Assembly: GCF_035083965.1 (NCBI RefSeq) | Contig: NC_089725.1 | Span: forward strand, 30,079,925-30,143,924 | Source: Branchiostoma lanceolatum | Lineage: Eukaryota > Chordata > Leptocardii > Amphioxiformes > Branchiostomatidae | Direction of reading: 5' to 3' | Length of the DNA: 64,000 nucleotides | Part shown: positions 53,401 to 63,724 of the stretch, one piece after another | How the letters are laid out: every line of letters begins with the position of its first letter | How positions within the stretch are numbered: the first letter of the stretch is position 1 | Position numbers and translations under genes: made by a program | The notes under the pieces: generated by a model | Told to the model about the DNA's origin: nothing | Database searches by the model: none | Seen by the model: the letters and a program-made list of their open reading frames with translations, nothing else

Positions 53401-54386
53401 GGGCGCTTATACCGGCTGTACAGATACAGAGGCTAGTGTGTTATGCTGAAGGGCAGTTATACCGGCTATACAGATACAGATACAGAAGCTGGTGTGTTAC
53501 GCCAAAGGGCGATAATACCGGCTATACAGATACAGAAGCTCATTTCCTCCTAGATAGATTAATGGCCCTCCCATCCACAGGTGGCGCCAGCTGAGCTGGA
53601 GTCCGTGCTGCTCGGCCACCCCGGTGTCCAGGACGCGGCCGTCATCGGTCTCCCAGACGAGGTGGCGGGGGAGCTCCCCAAAGCCTACGTTGTGAAGAAG
53701 GCCGACGATGTCACAGAAACGGACATTGTGGACTTCGTTGCAGGTAATTTTGATCATTTCTTGGCATTTCTTGACAGTTCTAACAGCAAAATTATTTTCA
53801 GAAAAAGTTATTAAGTATTGAACACGAAAACCCCGCTGTATACATTTACACAAGAAATATCAAGGACAGACTAAAGGTTGGTAACTTGTCTCTATTTACT
53901 AGAGGCTCCAAATTTGCTGTACATTTGTAGCTATAAACGGCAACAGTATTGGTGACATATTATATTGCTAGCTAAGAAGAAGACTGAAAAAGATAGCCAG
54001 TTTAGATTGCTCCCTTGGGGTTGTTGGACACCACCTGATCTGAGGCTGGCATCTGATTACTGTAAATCCATTTACTTTTGCCGTAGTTTTAATTCACGGT
54101 AGCAGAAGTGTTTTAAAGTTGCAGTTAAAAGATTCTGCTGTACAGAAGTGATACAAGGGAAACGCATTTTTCTGCTGTCATAGATTTGCAATGGAGAGGT
54201 CACTGCAAAAACTATGAATATAATAAATCCTGCATAAAATATCAAAAATAGTTACTACTTTGTTCTCACACAGAGAAAGTGGCCCCCTACAAGAAGCTGC
54301 GGGGTGGAGTGGCGTTCGTCGGGGAGATTCCAAAGACGCCGAGCGGCAAGATCCTGCGCAGACTGCTGAAGGACATGAAGGCATAG
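44418..54386 (+). CDS. 4-coumarate-CoA-ligase-like acyl-CoA synthetase, 12 exons, 598 aa
   Basis: Exons: 44418-44578, 45288-45447, 46354-46561, 47318-47424, 47959-48164, 48680-48857, 49531-49702, 50139-50239, 50680-50824, 52215-52297, 53581-53743, 54274-54386; phases agree. ANL-superfamily enzymes activate a carboxylic acid as acyl-AMP and transfer it to CoA. The P-loop [12 protein letters not shown] is at 254-265, YGLTETSP at 399-406, the GWLLTGDI core spans exons 9/10, the hinge region [13 protein letters not shown] follows, and the catalytic lysine is K587 in PKTPSGK. The first 68 residues contain no Asp or Glu and about twelve Arg/Lys, as in a mitochondrial presequence. The C-terminus (...KDMKA) lacks the SKL-type signal common in peroxisomal 4CL-like enzymes. 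The acyl substrate cannot be read from sequence. A poly(A) candidate ATTAAA lies at 54423. Confidence 0.9.
44905..45250. mobile_element. Dispersed repeat split by a nested MITE
   Basis: 44905-45088 and 45223-45250 together match the continuous repeat at 10981-11190 (shared GCAGCACCCCCAGGTATGC and flanking blocks). The interruption is the MITE at 45089-45222. Lies in intron 1 of the synthetase gene. Confidence 0.8.
45089..45222. mobile_element. Mutator-like MITE with 9-bp duplication, nested
   Basis: The termini TAGCCTCTATCAGGCTTCCG and the inverse CAGCCTCTTCCAGGCTTCCG extend as inverted repeats through TCCTAT. Flanks are GAGTTATGT (45080-45088) and GAGCTATGT (45223-45231), a 9-bp duplication with one difference. 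The unoccupied site is preserved in the related repeat as GAATTATGT at 11167-11175. Confidence 0.85.
46597..46885. mobile_element. MITE with inverted repeats of about 50 bp
   Basis: GCACACATGATGCAGGCATA, TCTAGGCTGAAATGGTAAGA and TATCAACAA on the left are mirrored by TTGTTGATATCGTATCTTAT, CATTTCAGCCTGGATATGCC and TGCATGTGTGC on the right. The interior also carries GTGATGCAGGGTAG facing CATCACACTGCAC. Located in intron 3 of the synthetase gene. Confidence 0.8.
46885..47315. repeat. Direct tandem duplication, 240-bp offset
   Basis: AACTTGGAATAGAATGACCC at 46941 recurs at 47181, with collinear flanks (TTATTTTTGACATTT, TTTGTGAGTAA, GATGGAAA, TTTCTGTA/TTCCTGTA). The second copy runs to the exon 4 acceptor at 47317. 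Confidence 0.8.
48165..48515 (+). repeat. Three decayed copies of the synthetase exon 5 donor end
   Basis: The exon 5 end encoding [15 protein letters not shown], with its following intron bases, recurs three times in intron 5: near 48242 (CACTATAATATCATCTCCAA), 48353 (ACGCACAACAACATCTTCAC) and 48470 (AGTACTATAACATCATTGCC). The intervening sequence (GTGACAAGTTTCACAGAGAA, GCTAAACAGCTTT) is repeated as well. The second new copy keeps CAGAATAGGTGTG, so a donor-like site survives. Confidence 0.85.
49195..49437 (+). repeat. Two extra copies of synthetase exon 7 start in intron 6
   Basis: 49371-49437 repeats the exon 7 acceptor and first 19 codons ([18 protein letters not shown]..) almost perfectly, then hits TAA (49436-49438 region) where the real exon reads TACGAC. 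An older copy at about 49207-49300 has lost the frame. Each is followed by the same CAAGCCTG..CAATTTAG/AATAAACCAGTCTA spacer and an AACAGTAACTACATCTTCCT pyrimidine tract, so the acceptor is duplicated too. The 49371 copy could act as a premature-stop exon. Confidence 0.85.
49690..49865 (+). repeat. Tandem copies of the exon 7 donor junction, about 55 bp
   Basis: The exon end CCCAATCACAGGCAAGGTCA is followed by repeats of TTTCAGTTGTCATGGCAACA joined to CCAATCACA blocks at about 49740, 49790 and 49845. The third unit again reads CAATCACAGGCAAGGTCACC, so an additional donor-like CAAGGTC exists downstream of the true one (49702). Confidence 0.8.
50380..50510. repeat. Dispersed repeat shared with 56010-56190
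   Basis: TGTGCAGAGGTTTGATTCTT, GAAGCTCCCTCATACATAGG and GACTAATGCAATTC correspond to TGTGCAGAGGTTTGACACCT, GAAGATCCTCCATTTACAGG and GACGAATGCAACTC at 56073-56170. Probably SINE bodies. In intron 8 of the synthetase gene. Confidence 0.6.
50957..51370. mobile_element. Non-autonomous DNA transposon, 414 bp, GCAGGGCTC termini
   Basis: It begins GCAGGGCTCGAAAT and ends ATTTTGAGCCCTGC, inverted termini of the kind found on hAT-type elements. Subterminal GTGGGTGCACTGGTGCACCT-like palindromes occur at both ends in inverted arrangement. I did not find a convincing 8-bp target duplication, so the superfamily is tentative. No transposase frame is present. Confidence 0.7.
53221..53545 (+). repeat. Minisatellite, exact 50-bp period
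   Basis: AGCTGG(C/T)GTGTT(A/G)(T/C)GCC units start at 53231, 53281, 53331, 53381, 53431 and (after a 6-bp insertion) 53487. Each contains GGTTATACCGGCT and TACAGATACAG. The array ends about 35 nt before the exon 11 acceptor. Read-through frames here are repeat artefacts. Confidence 0.9.
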
Positions 54387-54419
54387 AAGGGGTCTGGATT
54401 TGGGGGGATGGGGGTAGTG

Positions 54420-55040
54420 CAAATTAAATCAAATTACTGTTGAACGTGTACAAGTGATTACCTCTACACAAGGGCCACCTGGCCATTGATCTACAGTCAA
54501 ACCTGAACTAGTGACCTCTACATAAGGACTATGTGACCATTGATATATTGATATTAAGTCAAACCTGTACAAGTGACCATCTTTACATAAGGACCACCCG
54601 GCCATTGATCTACAGTCAAACCTGTACAAAAGACCACCTCTAAGGACCACCTGGCCATTGATTTACAGTCAAACCTGTACTAGTGACCACCTCTACATAA
54701 GGACCACCTGGCCATTGGTATAAAGTCAAACCTGTGCAAGTGACCACCTCTTCACAAGGATCACCTGGCCATTGATTTACAGTCAAACCTGTACAAGTGC
54801 ATGACCACCTCTACATAAGGATCACCTGGCCATTGATATACAGTCAAACCTGTACTAGTGACCACCTCTACATAAGGGCTATGTGACCATTGATATAAAG
54901 TCAAACCTGTACTAGTGACCACCTCTACATAAGGACCACCTGGCCATTGATATACTGTCAAACCTGCACTAGTGACCACCTCTAGATAAGGACTACCTGG
55001 CCATTGATATACTGTGAAACCTGTACTAGTGATCACCTCT
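54420..55040 (-). repeat. Minisatellite of about 60 bp, about ten units
   Basis: Units of the form GGCCATTGATxTACAGTCAA then ACCTGTACxAGTGACCACCT and CTACATAAGGA repeat with length variation. The array starts about 40 nt after the synthetase stop codon, so much of it may be transcribed in the 3' UTR if the poly(A) signal at 54423 is bypassed. Confidence 0.9.
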
Positions 55041-56009
55041 ACACGTGGTCCTTGATAGGGTTTGGAGGGGCCAGCAAATTACCAGCACATTATTCTCCGT
55101 ACTCGTAAGTGCCTTTAGAAATCCCAGGGTTTTAGCCTTATGTGGAACAGAAGAACCTTTTGCGACATCAAATAGTTTTTATGCAGTTAAAGGTGATTGC
55201 ATCCCAAACCAATGTTTCTATAGGACCGTATACACTTTATATTTGAATCACAACCTTTCTGTGACTTTGCAAATAGCTGACAATCCTGACTTTGGGCAGC
55301 AAAATTATGATATGCCAATAACATTGTGTTGCTAACATGGCTAAAGGCTGTTGCTAGGCTGTTCTGAAGGTATATCAAATATACAATATTTTAATGAATG
55401 AATTATCCTTGCTCAAGATTTTGCTGCTGTTCGGAATTAAATTTTTCTAGATACCAACAATTGATGTTGTTATGCATGCTGTTTTGATAATGGAGAATGG
55501 ATAGTAGCAGCAGAATCTAGCTGATGCCAATGGACAGACTAACGTTATTACTATAGTTCTTCCGTACTTGTTTGTCCCATCGTTTACCCCAGAAGGAGGG
55601 CAAACCAGGTGTTTTTCCTTGTCCCTGGTATGTTTATTTTTACCCTTGTCAGTGTAACCCAGGGATTCTGTCTCACGGAATTGCCAGTAGACCAACGGGA
55701 AGAGCCAACTGCAGCTGCCTGGACAGACGTTGGTGGTTTGATGGTTGTCGCTCGTGGTCTTACGAGATGGGCGAGTAAAGGTGATCATTGCTTGGAACTC
55801 TCGGGAAAAAAAAGTTTTATGTTGATACGCTACATTTTTCTACCCTTTTGCTTGCGATTTAAGTCAGCAACTTACATATCTTGAAAAAAACATGGTGACA
55901 GATTACACAAAGGTGAAGTCAGGGCAGTCATCTTCAACTGAGGTGAAGCATGGTGCAATTTCATCTTGCTAGTCGTAGATGTGGCTTCCATACATATCGC
56001 GTCTTCAGC

Positions 56010-56190
56010 CAGGAACACCGGGTCACCCCCCCCCCCCCCATTATTATGGATAAGTCTGTAAAGCTGTTCTATGTGCAGAGGTTTGACACCTGGGGCTATC
56101 ACTTGAAGATCCTCCATTTACAGGGCCGCCGGCTTTACGTTGTCATCTGAAATGACGAATGCAACTCTTCACACCACGCACGAGAGCAAA
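56010..56190. repeat. Dispersed repeat upstream of the P450
   Basis: Second copy of the element noted at 50380-50510, with a poly-C run (about 56026-56039) at its left side. It ends shortly before the P450 core promoter region and may contribute to it. Confidence 0.55.
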
Positions 56191-56225
56191 GGACCTTGCA
56201 ACGACACGTTTCTGCTGATGAAGGC

Positions 56226-56256
56226 CACGTGCCGGGAAGATAGCGTTACTATAAAA
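56226..56256 (+). promoter_or_regulatory. P450 core promoter: CACGTG E-box and TATA box
   Basis: CACGTG (56226-56231) lies 18 nt upstream of TATAAAA (56250-56256), which is 113-119 nt before the P450 start codon at 56369. The spacing is suitable for a focused promoter with a 5' UTR of about 85-90 nt. CACGTG is bound by several bHLH factors; which one cannot be told. Confidence 0.55.
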
Positions 56257-56368
56257 ACACATCTTGTCCTTCAGACCGTCTATAAAACACAGGACACATC
56301 TCTTCTTGAGGTAGAGCCTCTATTGAACATACAGCTGAAAGGTACAGTGTCTGAGCAGATCTGAAAAG

Positions 56369-59300
56369 ATGGCTTCGTATGTACCGTTCGACTGGCAGGG
56401 GCTCGGCGCTGTCCTCACGTTCGTCAGCTCAGTCAGCTCTCTGGCTGCCGACACGTTCTTCGGGAAAGGCAAGAAGAAGACGAAGCTGCCGGCGGGGCCT
56501 CCTGGCTACCCGCTGATCGGCAACCTCACAAGTCTGGGCGCGAGTCCGCACCTGAAGCTCACGGAGTGGCGGAGAGACTACGGCGACATCTACCGGATAC
56601 GTATGGGGCTGCAGGACGCGGTGGTCATCAACGGGTACGACGCCATCCGAGAGGCGCTCGTGAAGAAGGGAGACAGGCTGTCCGACCGGCCGTACATGTA
56701 CGTTCTTCATGAGCTAAGCTGTGGCGGGAAAGGTAAGTACCTGGAACTGCTGTAGACTTCTAAGAGTGCTCTGAGAATCGAGTTTTTATGGGACTTGACA
56801 TGCTTTATTTTCTGATAGCATACAAATTGACCTGCATTCGGTTTCTTTTGGCCGCGCCCTGTAGAGCTGATATGCTGATATGCATGTCAATTTGGTCCGT
56901 CAGTAGAGCTGATATGCCACCAGGGAGAGAAAATATTGTAAGACAAACATAAGGAGCCCAACTTGTAGAGCCTGCTAAGGAGGCTAACATTGCTGCTAAT
57001 CTCTTCATGATTATCAATGGACATTCTTTCCACATCGTTCACACCAATGCCATTTCTGCCGTATCTCATGAACCACATACCGTCTCACAGGCATTGGATT
57101 CGCCAGCTACAATGACGAGTACAAGAACAGGCGGAAGGCCATGGTGTCGATCCTCAGGCGGTTCGGAATGGGGAAAGGATTCATGGAGGAACAGATTCAC
57201 GGTAAGATTCTGGTAGAAACAAATCACGATTCTTTACGGCAATCGTTATTCAAAAGAAGCGTCGGATTGTTATCTGTTTCGTTGTTTCGCTACCTCGTTA
57301 TGATTTCCGTTATGTTGCTATGCGTCGAACACTGGTGCTAGCTGCATACTTCATCGTTATCTTGAAATTCCTCACATTTCTCAAGGCAGCTTTTGTCATT
57401 TTCTCCTTGTCAATGAAGTTGCCTGAACTATACCCGATAAGTTAAGGCAGCTGTAAGACCTCCAAGAGTCACCTTCAACGTGCGTATTTTATCAGCCCGT
57501 ATGTGTATGACATGTTCAACTACGAAAGCCTAGGTAATTTTTCAGTTATTTACTCCAGAGGTATCTCCAGATCTGTGACATATTTTCAGTGCCACGTACA
57601 GTAAACAGATTACTTAAACTCGGCTACTCAATGATGACGCATGATGTGAATTCCACATTTCTTAAAGTTTATAGATGTAGTTTTAGCATTGCCATCCGTT
57701 TCGTAATTCCTTTTATCATATGGCTTTTAACCCTTTGTAGATATAATTGTATCAGTCATCAATGTATTCAACTGTAAATCTCGGCGCAATTCATGATCAG
57801 CTTTTGCTGCAAGGCCGATTTGTATTGTTTCCTCGAATAAAGCCATACAGAAACACGGTGTAATCATCGAACGTATATGATTGATAACGCGGAACTAGCT
57901 ATCGTGGCATTTTTGCAACCTTGCTTGAGCGCAATCGTCACAGCGCTAAAGCTACCAATAACGGCTTGCATCCAATCAGTTACTATATGAACATTCCCAA
58001 ATGATGGCCCATTGTTATAAAATGAATTGGTCTTACTTTGCATGCTGTGTCAGTTTTTACTTCTCACAAGCGTATCGCTAACTCTGACATTTTGCGTCTG
58101 TTTTTTTTTTTTGCGTGGGCTCCTTCGCACGGACACATCACACTTTTTTCACGATTTTAACACCCCTTACTACCTTTCTTAGTGGTGGTTCGTTGTGCAA
58201 CAAGCTTAGATGTAATCCAGCCTCTGGCTGCAAGTTTCTTGTTTGTTTTCAATGAATTCAATGCGCTCCGTTCTGTCGATAGATTCAATTACATACTAGG
58301 AGGTGATAACCCCTACTGTGTACAGATAGGTATATACATCAAAGAATGTTTGGACATTAGAACACGTAATGTATAAGTATATTACATGTGATATTTCGAT
58401 ATGTTGTTCTATCCCATATGATTGTGTGTAATCAAACTCATTTGTATGCACTTATTCGTTTGTATGTTGTATGTATGTAGTAGACCTTACGAAAGTCGCT
58501 GTGCTTTTGTTGTGTCAATAAAGATCTTCTTCTGTTTTAAAAACAATTTTGATTGATAGATCGAATGATTGATTGATTGACTATTCAGAGGAAGTGCTGG
58601 AACTGAAAAAGAACTTCGCAGAGCATGCGGCCAGCGGAGAAGCGTTCGACCCGTCGCCTCTGCTGGGCTGCTCGGTGCTGAACGTGATCTGCTCCATGAT
58701 CCTCGGCGCGCGGTTCGAGCAGGACGATCCGCTGTTCCACCGCCTGGTGGCGCTCATGGACCGAACCGTGGCCGCCATGGGACCCAGTCAGGTATCTGTA
58801 TTCGTATCTGTATCAGTATCAGTATCAGTATCAGTATCTGTATCTGTACGGACGGTATAGCCACCCTTAAGCGCAAAACACAAGCTTCTGTATCTGTATC
58901 TGTATAGCCGGTATAACCGCCTTTCGGCACAAAACACCAGCTTCTGTATCTGTATCTGTATAGCCGGTATAACCGCCTTTCGGCACAAAACACCAGCTTC
59001 TGTATCTGTATCTGTATAGCCGGTATCAGTAACCTCTTCGGCGTAACACCCCGGCTTCGCATGGACCGAACCATGGCCGCCATGGGAGCAAGTCAGGTAC
59101 ACACGGCGACTTGACCAGTCCTCAACTGGAAATATAATGCCACTCAAGGTTACGCTCGAGACATTTAAATATTGCCTTAATGCTTGCCAGCGGTACTCGG
59201 TAATCGACACCATTATGATGTTCTTTTCATATCTATGTTATTGATATTGTTCATTTATCTATGTTATGATATTCTTTTTGTTGTAGTGTATAGTGTACGA

Positions 59301-62198
59301 CGATTATTGCTGCTATTGTTTTAGTGGTTGCACCCAGGAATACCTTAAAAAACAGCTCAAAATGCCAGAAATTGTCCTGGTGAAACAATTAAAGTGAAAG
59401 TAAGTAGGCATATATCGGAATAACAGCTCATCTGTGTTTGTAGGTAACTTTAACTTCTCGACATTCTCTCTTTAACTCTCCTCTCTCTCCCTCTGAAACG
59501 TACCGTCTGCAATAGTTTTATTGACCATCAGTTGAATCTTTTTACTACGTCATGTAGATCCTGAACGTGTTTCCATGGCTACGGTTCGTTCCTGGCCTGG
59601 GCCAGACCGGAAGTGACGTCATCGGGTGCGCTGAGGAGATCCGGGAGTTCCTGTCCGGAGTAATCCGTGAGCAGAGGAGCCAGCTCAACAACAACGATGA
59701 CGTCAGCTTCGTGCAGAGTCTGGAGGCGGCTCTGAAGGACGACGACCAGGTCACCATGATTATGCAAGGTGCGCACGCCGTGTAAAAATATCAGACACTT
59801 CAATAGTGAGCTTTCAATGAGCTGGATGGTAATGGTCAGATAGATGGTTCTCATAATTGAAAGGAAATCTCTAGAGTCAAGGTATGCAGATGAAGAACCA
59901 GAAAGTGTTGAATCTTATAAAGTTTTCAACCATCTTTGATGCACACCTTCGGGCCAATGAACATGAAGTAAACGTATCCTGAAAGTAATTGCAAGGGACT
60001 AAACATCTTTGCAGAAAGCTCATCGTATGTACATACGATATTGTTTCACTATAAGATCCAGACATTGCAGGCAGAAGCCGGCGACTTGTATACAGCAAAG
60101 TTTAGCAATGGTCCGTAAGAAGTATCGGAAAAAATATCATTTCTTTTACTAAAAGAGAGATATTTTCAGATCTGTTCATAGGCGGCGCTGAGACAACCAC
60201 CACCACGCTGCGCTGGGCCCTGCTGTACCTCGCCCTCCACCCCGAGGTTTGTTTGTTTATTTCATTTAGATCTCCATAAGTGTATACAATCCTGCACTAT
60301 ATATTCTCCCTGGAGTCCGTCTAAAATACAATTAAATCAAATACAAAACTTACACAATTGGTACATAGTAAATTAAACATAATCAAATATGATAAACTCA
60401 ATTGTAAGTGAGGGAGGTCAGAGGTCAACTGAAATAACGGAAACATAATTTTGGATATTGTGTGCAAAACAGAAGTGATAGCGATTGACTGAGCATAAGC
60501 GTATACATAAGAAGTGTAGTGATAACAAAACGTCATCTAATAACTTAAGGTGCAGGAGAACATGCAGACCGAGCTGGACCGGGAGGTCGGGCGGGAGAGG
60601 AGGCCGTCCCTCACCGACAAGCCGCGCCTGCCCTACACGGAGGCCGCCATCCTGGAGATCCAGCGGGTCCGCACCATCGCGCCCCTCAGCATCCCGCACG
60701 CCGCCTCGCAGGACGTGGAGCTCCGCGGGTACCACATTCCCGCAGGCACACAGGTGGGCAGAGAAAATACTTGCACACGTATTAACGCGACGTCATTGGT
60801 GCATCTGTTGCCATGCTGCCGTCCGTGTGTATCAGTATTTTAGTGAATCGTAGCTGAAGCGTGAACAGAGTCTTTTAGATATTTAAGGACTAGGGATTAG
60901 CATCTAATCATAAGGATCCCTAAATGCATGAAAGACGCTCATTAGACAATGTCTATCAGACACCGCTTTACCTTTTTCACAGTCACCGTTACGTATGTGA
61001 AACCTATGACTGTTGAGGAATCCATGAGATCGTCAGTAAGGCCTAGGGTCGTCGTAGAATAGCTTTGCTACTGCGAATTGAAGACAATAATGCGACATCG
61101 TTGATGTGCCGTGCAAACTTTCGTTGTCTTGAGACGGGAAAGGTTGTCGAAGATCCTTGTTGACGGTCGAATCTGTTGTGGCGTCGCTGAAAATCCTGCG
61201 ACAAAGCGCGGACTGATGCCGTCTTGTGTTCTCAGGTGCTGGTGAACCTGTGGTCCGTCCACATGGACCCGGCACACTGGACCGACCCGGACAGGTTCGA
61301 CCCCACCAGGTTCCTGAACGAACAGGGGAAGGTAATCAGACCCGAGCAGTTCCTCCCCTTCTCCATTGGTGCGTATGCAGGAAGTGTGAACCTCCGGCAT
61401 TCTAGTATGGTACATTAGTAGTCCCCTGTGTTCTGCTACTACAGTGATCTGGATACTTTGCAGCTGCAATCAGTCTTTCTTCAACTATTTTAACTGCAGC
61501 CCCAGGGCGGTCTAACCATAGTCAAGTCAAGTCAAAGTTTATTGCACACGATTGTAACAGGTATAATGTAAGGCAAAAATAAGATACTACTGGCTACTTC
61601 TATCAAACTACTAAAAGCTATAGGTAGGCTCTATGCTATACAATGGTTAGGTTCTAGGCTGCACAATGCTCCATTTCAAACTACATGAAGGCACAATCTA
61701 ATAGTATATAATATTGTCAAAGGTAGATGATATCAACAGGAGATACAATAGGGAGTCGTATATGTCAATTATACAATTGCATGATGAGGAGGTGAATGTC
61801 TTATACAATCGATTCGCTATTTCACATATAATATCGGTTGGACCAAAGAAAAAGTATGACCCCCAAAGCATGTTCAGTTAAACTATTTACCAGTGTCGAA
61901 GCCGTAAAGCACCTTTTACTATAACGCTTTTGTCGCATGTTGCTATTTGCAGTTAAGAGATGTCTTAACCAAGAAAACTGCTCTGTTGTAATACGTTTGT
62001 TGCATGTCGTCATCTCCAGGTCGTCGACAGTGCCCAGGAGAGCAACTGGCCAAAACCGAGCTGTTTCTCTTCCTCACCACTCTACTGCAGCACTTCACGT
62101 TCGAGCTGCCAGGGGGCGCACCGCCCAGCACCGAAGGCGTCATGGGCATATCCCTATCGCCGTCGTCCTACAAAATCCGTGTTCGCCCACGTGAATAG
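56369..62198 (+). CDS. CYP2-clan microsomal cytochrome P450, 8 exons, 493 aa
   Basis: Exons: 56369-56732, 57091-57201, 58589-58791, 59558-59768, 60170-60246, 60550-60753, 61236-61368, 62020-62198; phases agree, and the length is normal for a P450. P450s are heme mono-oxygenases; CYP2-clan members oxidise steroids, fatty acids or xenobiotics at the ER with P450 reductase. A short hydrophobic N-terminus and basic KGKKKTK are followed by the proline hinge LPAGPPGYPLIGN. GGAETTTTTLRWA (301-313) is the I-helix oxygen-binding motif, ExxR is E358-IQ-R361, DRFDPTRF is the PERF-like segment, and FSIGRRQCPG places the heme-ligand cysteine at C439 across the last intron. All hallmarks are intact, so it should be functional. 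It resembles CYP2U/CYP17-like proteins, but I cannot assign a subfamily or substrate. Confidence 0.92.
58790..59095 (-). repeat. Minisatellite plus duplicated exon 3 donor in P450 intron 3
   Basis: Units CTTCTGTATCTGTATCTGTA then TAGCCGGTATAACCGCCTTT and CGGCACAAAACACCAG start at 58884, 58941 and 58997 (56-57 bp apart). They are the reverse complement of the 53-kb minisatellite. Preceding hexamer repeats (TGTATC/AGTATC) begin at the exon 3 donor. At 59059-59095 a second copy of the exon 3 end (MDRTMAAMGASQ with a following GTACAC donor) closes the array. Confidence 0.88.
61515..61800. mobile_element. Possible retroelement tail in P450 intron 7
   Basis: Begins with AGTCAAGTCAAGTCAAAGTT then TATTGCACACGATTGTAACA, resembling inverted 3' ends of retroelements. 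The remainder is AT-rich without frame. Family not identified. Confidence 0.35.
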
Positions 62199-63724
62199 CT
62201 GTGAGGCGATGTTACAAACCTGACGTTGATTTATAAATTCGTCTGCGAGTGTTCTTTTGTTTTATTTTTTTTCGACGCCCCTAGTTCCGGCAGTGTCTTG
62301 CTGTTGGAAGAGTACGTGAACTTTTTCCCTGTTGTGTATCATATCGACATTGTGCTAAAGGTGGAGACTTTAATCCCATGTACACTATAGCTAAAGCCCA
62401 GGAAATCTGTTGTGTTTCCAGGAACGGTAATGAAAAAGTTAGGGTCGATAGGTGGGGTTCTCAGTGTTTAGATTTGGGCCTAAGTGATCCAACAAATACA
62501 GTTTAACTATGTGAAAAAAGAAACGCTCCAGGGCAATGGACAAGACGTTAATTTGCCGTAAAGATCAAGATATGTATCCAAAATAATTTGTCTGCCAGTA
62601 AGTGTTGTTTTTGATAAATTTCTGTCTCGATGCTCAAGATTTCAGTGTCGTACTTGAACTGTCTGCCTGTTGTGTATCATATCGATATCATGCTAAAGAT
62701 TGAAACTGTAATCTCGTGTACAATATGATTACCTATATGAATGTCGGATATACATTTCCATACGTGGTGAAATGGTTTATTGAAAGTCATTGAATACAAG
62801 GTACAGAACTATTTTTCTCTTCATTTCAATCGCCATCATAGTAAGAACGTACAAGTCTGTGCCTACACCATGTCAAATGCAGATAATTCCTGGTAATACT
62901 TAAACTTTCCTAGTAAATATTCTCCAAAGAACCAGCGTAGTTAGTCTGGTAGAAACTACCACAAAATCCACAATGTACGTTACAAAATCATCATACTACA
63001 AATTGCCTGAAAATGCATATGAAAGACTTAAGTCTAACACGATTCACGAGATTCCTGGGGAGTGCGTCCCACACAAACGCAACCCACAGACCTTCAAAAC
63101 AAATGCACACCACTGTCTCCTTACCTATTCAACTAAGTTCAGTTCCTGGTAGTGGCCAACACCTAGTAATACCGTTAAAAAGCCAGACATCAATTCAGTT
63201 CACTGAATGATAGTAGACATGAATGTGAAAAATACTTTACAGCTATTTTGGTTATACTTTCAACTATGTTGACTTGAATTCCACATACTACATGTCTATA
63301 ATCTGATATCGAAACGTTTTTCATATAAATTTCCGCCACAGAAATCTATCCAAGTGCAAACGTACATGAGCAGGTGAAAATCACCCTGAATTCCAGAGGT
63401 TGCTTACAATTCAAAAATGAAGAAATAACGAAAATACACATCACTTTAATTCATATCAAAAGTACAATACTTATTGAGGTGAGGAGGCCACAAACGCGGC
63501 TTAACTTAATGACAGCCCTAGGCCTATGTAGAAACGACTGCTTCAGCCGTTTCGTGCTTGCCATGGGAACACTCACGGTCTGGCTGTTCCTTATCTTCCT
63601 GCCAGTTGCAGTTGATCTTTAGCTTTATGTCTAGGTTTTCGGACATTTGGAAGCAAAATTCAGCAACAGGTCAAGACGGAAACACATGGCCGGGAGGAAA
63701 CCGTGTTACCTTGACTATCTTGTA
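62199..63724. other. Non-coding 3' flank of the P450
   Basis: No exon was recognised. It contains a direct repeat (about 62230-62400 and 62590-62735, offset about 338 bp, sharing CCTGTTGTGTATCATATCGA) and a copy of the dispersed TAGTCTGGTAGAAACTA motif near 62905-62955. No canonical AATAAA was found close to the stop codon. Confidence 0.5.

Noticed and set aside
53221-53545. Possible CRISPR-like array
   Set aside because: Units are head-to-tail without unique spacers, in an animal intron. It is a minisatellite.
54429-55036. Repetitive minus-strand frames with a WPGGPYVEVVTSTGLTVYQ-like unit
   Set aside because: They are direct translations of the 60-bp minisatellite and change frame with unit length.
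58573-58860. Read-through of P450 exon 3 into a Ser-Val repeat
   Set aside because: The SVSVSV tail is the translated hexamer repeat after a good donor at 58791. The next P450 exon follows in phase from that donor.
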